From positions 14,934,810 to 14,998,809 of the forward strand of contig NC_092051.1 in NCBI RefSeq assembly GCF_003086295.3: a stretch of 64,000 bases of DNA. Direction: 5' to 3'. The DNA comes from Arachis hypogaea. Its lineage: Eukaryota; Streptophyta; Magnoliopsida; Fabales; Fabaceae. The translations under genes were made by a program, and so were the position numbers. This document shows positions 59,898 through 64,000 of this stretch, one piece after another (within the stretch, counting starts at the first letter, position 1; the number at the start of each line of letters is the position of its first letter). The notes beneath the pieces were generated by a model that made no database searches, was not told where the DNA came from, and saw only the letters and a program-made list of their open reading frames with translations.

Positions 59898-62800
59898 ATG
59901 CCAAGGAAACCTCGGTACACCGTTAGTACTGCAACCGGACCTGTAGCTGCCCCTGATAGTCAAACACACGCTACTCTGGTGAGTTATTTAATGCACAACT
60001 TAGATCAAATGTTCATTTGCCTTTTTGGATAAACTTTTATTCAATATAATTTGTGGGAATACTGAAAAAAATTGGTTGATGTACTAACTACTTTGTTTTT
60101 AGCACACGGATGGAACACATGATACTAGTGCAAATACTTCTAGTGCACAGCGACGTGCTAGAGCGCCTCCACCTCCGCATTCCGGCAATGGTGCTCGACA
60201 ATCCCGTGTTAACGCTATACCATTTAGACCACTGCGCAATGAAGCACGGCTGGCTCCGTCAAGTGACATTGGGGATGCTCGAGCTCCTGGGACAAATAGA
60301 AAGCATCTGGATTTACATGAAGTTGCAGATGACCATTCAGAAGATGAATACTATGACCCGGAGGCGGATGAGATCGAGTCATTCGATGACCATGTGGACG
60401 ACTTATTTGCTGCACATGAACTTGAACGCCAAGGCAATGCCAACGGCAAAAAAAAAGGACACCGATTATTGGGTTGTTGATGTCATAGGTATTTTTTTTA
60501 TGCTTGTTTCTTAGAAAATGGTGTTAGAAGATGAATACTCTTCTCCGTGCATTCTAATTCGCTTAGTAAACTAACATTTAAAGTTTGTTCCCTCTGTTAG
60601 AAAATGGTGTGACTTATTGTATAGAGCTGACTGTTAAGGAGGCATTAGCATTTCTTCCTGGAAAGAAGATCGTGCTAAATCATAACAGAGAGTTGCAACA
60701 AGTTGGTCAGGCAGCGGGCCTATTGAGCGGGTTCTTAGGGACATTGGCGTCTGATTTTCAACAGTTACCAATTTGTGAAAAAAGTTGGAATACAATGAGC
60801 AAGGCTTCCAAGGAGCATGCCTTTGACCAGTTTAAGGTAATGTTTAGTTTTTTTTTTATAAAGTAAGGCGTTACCAATGCTTAGTGTAAAATGTTTTTTT
60901 TTATCTATTAAATGAACACTACAAGGAAAGATTAAGATGCACGCACATGATATCGACCATACAGATCTTTTATAGAATATCGATAAATTTCTAATGACTT
61001 TTTTGTATAGTGTAAATTGCAGTACATTATTATATAACTTAATCCCCAATTAATCCGGTCCTTCATGTATAGCAATGTAACTAATAGTGATAGTAATAAT
61101 AATAACAATAATAATGAAAAAACTTATAAACCTCATGAGAATGTTAAATCTGCTCCTATTGTAAACAATTAGAGAGTGAGTAGCTATAGGTTATGATTTT
61201 CGGTTAAATGAAAATGTCAGGGGAAAATAAATATGGAACTCATTTGCTCGTAGTTGATTCTGTTACCTTCCTAACTTTGAAATTTTGAATGTTTTGTGGT
61301 TTTAATTATTTGTTGAGAGATTATTTAATTATTTCCTAGCTATGGGGTTGCTGTTTTTATGTGCTGCTATTCTCTATTAGTAAGTGGATTTCTTTGGTTT
61401 TTTATTTTTTTGTTTTAGTCTGGTAAATTAGAGAAGGATAGTGCATGTTGGGTTTCTTTTTGTTCACTTCTTTGAATTTTGTTGCCGAGAATCAATCATG
61501 TCTAATAATGTGTCGTTTGATAATATGTAAGTCTGTTTGAGGTGGTTAATTATTATATGTTTTCTTTATTTTACTATATTGGTCTGCTCCTTGTCAACCC
61601 TCCCGACCAAAAACCCCTTCACATTTCAACTTTGTTATTGTAGTCCATGCCTGTAGAAAGCTATTGTAAAAGAGATTCAGCCTAATTCCTTTAATAGGAT
61701 TTGAAGGGTTCCTTTGCTTAGTTCTAACAGATTGTATTAGTAACTAGAATCATTATTTAATGAAGTGATATATATTTGATCACTACTAAGCTGGTCCAGC
61801 AAGGGGGATTTGGTTCATACTTTGAAGGTGATTAGGCATGCTTATATTGGAGGTGATTCTTGCTATTTATATGCTTATATTGGTTGTCAAACTTGCATTT
61901 TGAACTTAGCCTTTAGGATAAAGTTTTCATGGTGGAAAGTTCTCAATCATATTTGTTTGTGTGTTGAGTTGATGAATCGTGTATATAGGTTCTTCTGTGA
62001 TGTAGAATGGATTTGGAGTTAAAGTTAATGGTTACAATGACGGTGTGAAAGCACTGATGTCAATATCTTTATCATCTTTATTGTGTTATCTTATGATCTG
62101 AACTACTTGTAGCGAGTCTTCCACTATGAGGACGATGAAAGATGGATCATAAAGCGGGGAATTGTACAAAGAATAGGAAGTTCCTGGAGGAACGCAAGAA
62201 ATCATTTGTTCCATAAGGTTTATGATGAAGAACTGACTTTTGAGGAAAACCTCAAGCGTAAGCCAGCAGGAATAGAGGCAAATCATTGAAAAAAATTTCT
62301 TGAATATCGGTTGAACGAGGACACACAGGTAACAAATATTTAGTTGATATTTCATTGTATTCGATTTTAAATCGTCATGAATTACTACTAAATATGCTGA
62401 ATTTATTGTGATAATGGAAAAACTACTACCAAAAAGTTCATCACCTTATCCTTTTTTGTGTTTCCTGAAGTTGTACATGCCTGATTTATAAAACCATTAA
62501 ATGTGTAGTAATTTATCCCGATAACATTTATGTTTGTCGTTTTGTGTGTAGGAGAAGTGTAAAAAAAATGCCATTAATCATTCAAAGCAACTGTACACAC
62601 ATACCGGAGGTTCTAAAATGATGGCAAGAAAGAGACACGAAGAAGTAATTAATTTAAATTCAATTCCAGAATGGTGACGTGTTTCTAGTAATATAGTATT
62701 GTCTGTTTAATGATTGTCTGTTGATGATTGTTATAGGAGCTACGACAGGGAAGGCCTATTGGTAGAGGAGAGGGATGGACCATGAGTCATAAAAAAAAAA

Positions 62801-63365
62801 AGAATGGTTCGTATATGAATGAAGATGCGCGTCTGGTTGGGGTAAATCATGTTCTTTACTTTTTAAAATTTCTCTTTGCAATTACTACCGTTAAATTTAA
62901 ATTAGTGTAAATCCGGATCTCACATGTTTGCAGGAAGCAATTGAACATATTGAGAGTCAAGACCCCTCCAGCAAGGAATTTTCACATAATGATTCCCTTG
63001 CACAAGTGCTTGGAAAGGAGCACCCAGGAAGAGTTCGTGGACTCGGTTTTGGTCCATGTCTCAGTCAGTATTTTCGTAACATTACACAACAGTCTGACTA
63101 CGGTGTACAGATTGAGGAGTATCAGATGGAGATTGTAAAACTTAAGGCGGAGGCAGTAGAACTTAAGGCGGAGTCAGCAGCAGCAGAGGAAAAGGCAAAG
63201 AGACAGAGAATGGAGGCAGAGGCAGCAGAGGAGAAGGCAAAAATGCAGACTATGAGAAATTTGTTAAGATACATAATCCAGCAACAAGGAGGTAGTTTGC
63301 CACCTGAAATAACTGCAGATTTGGATTCTTTGAGAAGTGCACCAACCTCATCCCATGCAAGATGA
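59898..63365 (+). pseudogene. TNP1-like transposase (Transposase_24, Ptta/En/Spm family), broken
   Basis: Accessory CACTA protein that binds subterminal repeats. Exons: 59898-59978, 60103-60488, 60601-60836, 62113-62328, 62552-62644, 62737-62841, 62934-63365. The start is Pro/Arg-rich, followed by an acidic stretch (EDEYYDPEADEIESFDD). The conserved core is GVTYCIELTVKEALAFLPGK, FHYEDDERW, NHSKQLYTHTGGSK and GKEHPGRVRGLGFGP. A charged coiled coil (about 63115-63260) ends the protein. Two defects: exon 4 has an in-frame TGA at 62287-62289 where Trp is expected before KKFLEYR, and exon 2 has nine A at 60448-60456, where eight would join the upstream frame to DTDYWVVDVI. An alternative GT at 60473 would rejoin exon 3 in frame, so only the TGA is certainly disabling. 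Intron 3 is long (1276 bp). Confidence 0.85.
60837..62112 (+). other. Long intron 3 of the TNP1-like gene
   Basis: 1276 bp between the GTAATG donor and the TTGTAG acceptor. AT-rich; the open frames inside (61810-62022, 62086-62355 minus) have no family match. No element ends recognised. Confidence 0.6.
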
Positions 63366-63699
63366 TGTGCAGGCAGCTAATGATTTGAATTATGAATGTT
63401 GGAATCTGAATACTCTTTAATTTTTCACTGTCATAATGACTTTTGAGATATTTATTTGTAGTTTTTCATTTTGGTGACTTTATCTGTAGTTTACAGTCAT
63501 CGATGCACTGAATTCAAATAACTATTATAATGATTCACTTTTGCATATATTTTTGTAAAGTTTCGTGTGTTGTAGTTTGATTGGCTGTTAGATATTTTAA
63601 TAAGTTAAAGCAACTGAGTGGAAGAACGTATAAAGAATAAAAGAATTGGCATATTTTAGTGTAAATTAGGTTTTTTTTTTTTAAAAAAAGTGTAACTCT
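63366..63699. other. 3' flank of the TNP1-like gene
   Basis: Probable 3' UTR and polyadenylation region of the TNP1-like gene, running into the right subterminal repeats. No gene. Confidence 0.5.
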
Positions 63700-63705
63700 A
63701 CATTT

Positions 63706-64000
63706 GGCAGCGGTTTTAAATCCGCTGCTATATCTTAACAGAATAATTCAACGGCTAGCATTTTGCAGCGGTTGTTAACCGCTGACATCTCCAAGCAATC
63801 ATATTCTTACGGTTTTGTAGCGGAAAGAACCGCTGCAAAATTATACCGCTGCAAAATACCATTTAGCAGCGGTTGTTCCAGCGGTTGCTATTAACCGCTG
63901 CAAACGGTTTAGCCGCACGCTATCTTTCAGCAGATATATCAACCGCTGCTATCCGTTTAGCAGCGGTTAAAAACGCTGCTAATCTTGTGCATAACCGCTG
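63706..64000. repeat. CACTA right subterminal repeats
   Basis: About ten GCAGCGGTT or AACCGCTGC motifs in both orientations, often paired as short hairpins (for example GCAGCGGTTGTTAACCGCTG near 63767). The motif density is higher than at the left side. The array runs off the window end with no CACTA-type terminus reached. Confidence 0.88.

Larger units (their letters stand above)
47015..64000. mobile_element. Degenerate CACTA (En/Spm) transposon, right end beyond the window
   Basis: Both flanks carry dense GCAGCGGTT/AACCGCTGC subterminal motifs. Between them lie a TNP2-type transposase (minus strand) and a TNP1/Transposase_24 gene (plus strand), the two-gene set of plant CACTA elements. The genes point away from each other. 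Both are broken, so the copy is probably inactive. Extra cargo is a fragment of an OHCU decarboxylase gene. The left terminus is not recognisable and the right terminus was not reached, so the span is a minimum and the unity of the element is an inference from the shared motif. Confidence 0.8.

Overview
This is about 64 kb of AT-rich plant nuclear DNA. The genes have GT-AG introns, and the gene content (phytochrome A, an apoplastic germin-like protein, an NPF transporter, a plant pectin acetylesterase) is eudicot. The repeat style (very AT-rich gaps, long AT microsatellites, many small inverted-repeat elements, a CACTA element with GCAGCGGTT motifs) reminds me of a legume such as peanut (Arachis), but the species is an inference and was not tested.

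Region 1 (1-21.4 kb) holds three apparently intact host genes. Phytochrome A (+, 2274-6055) has four coding exons and 1125 codons. A germin-like protein (-, 8459-7497) has two exons and 219 codons. An NPF4-type NRT1/PTR transporter (+, 19024-21368) has five exons and 578 codons, and its first coding exon is only the ATG. In all three the exon phases close exactly. The 10 kb between germin and NPF contains no convincing gene. It holds a perfect 118-bp palindrome next to an (AT)35 run, a 558-bp MITE and a direct-repeat pair.

Region 2 (21.4-36.4 kb) is a repeat graveyard: a TA-flanked MITE, a decayed LINE reverse-transcriptase tail, a roughly 400-bp tandem repeat with polypyrimidine/polypurine arms, another MITE, and a 3.5-kb solo LTR with a perfect 5-bp target duplication that sits inside an older LTR-like sequence.

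Region 3 (36.5-39.5 kb) is a twelve-exon pectin acetylesterase gene (+, 419 codons) carrying a MITE in intron 8.

Region 4 (41.0-46.6 kb) is a 5.56-kb Mutator-type element with 175-bp terminal inverted repeats and a perfect 9-bp target duplication. It has no recognisable transposase. Its interior is built from duplicated AT-rich blocks and one small basic ORF.

Region 5 (about 47 kb to the window end) is a degenerate CACTA (En/Spm) transposon. GCAGCGGTT/AACCGCTGC subterminal repeats lie at both sides. A TNP2-type transposase (minus strand) is broken by several stops and frameshifts. A TNP1-like Transposase_24 gene (plus strand) is broken by a stop and a homopolymer shift. Between TNP2 and the left end is a fragment of a host gene for OHCU decarboxylase (the ureide-pathway domain of the TTL/allantoin synthase protein). 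The fragment has lost the HPxIG active-site motif. This captured, decayed cargo is the most unusual item in the window. I saw no evidence of a wholly new biological system.
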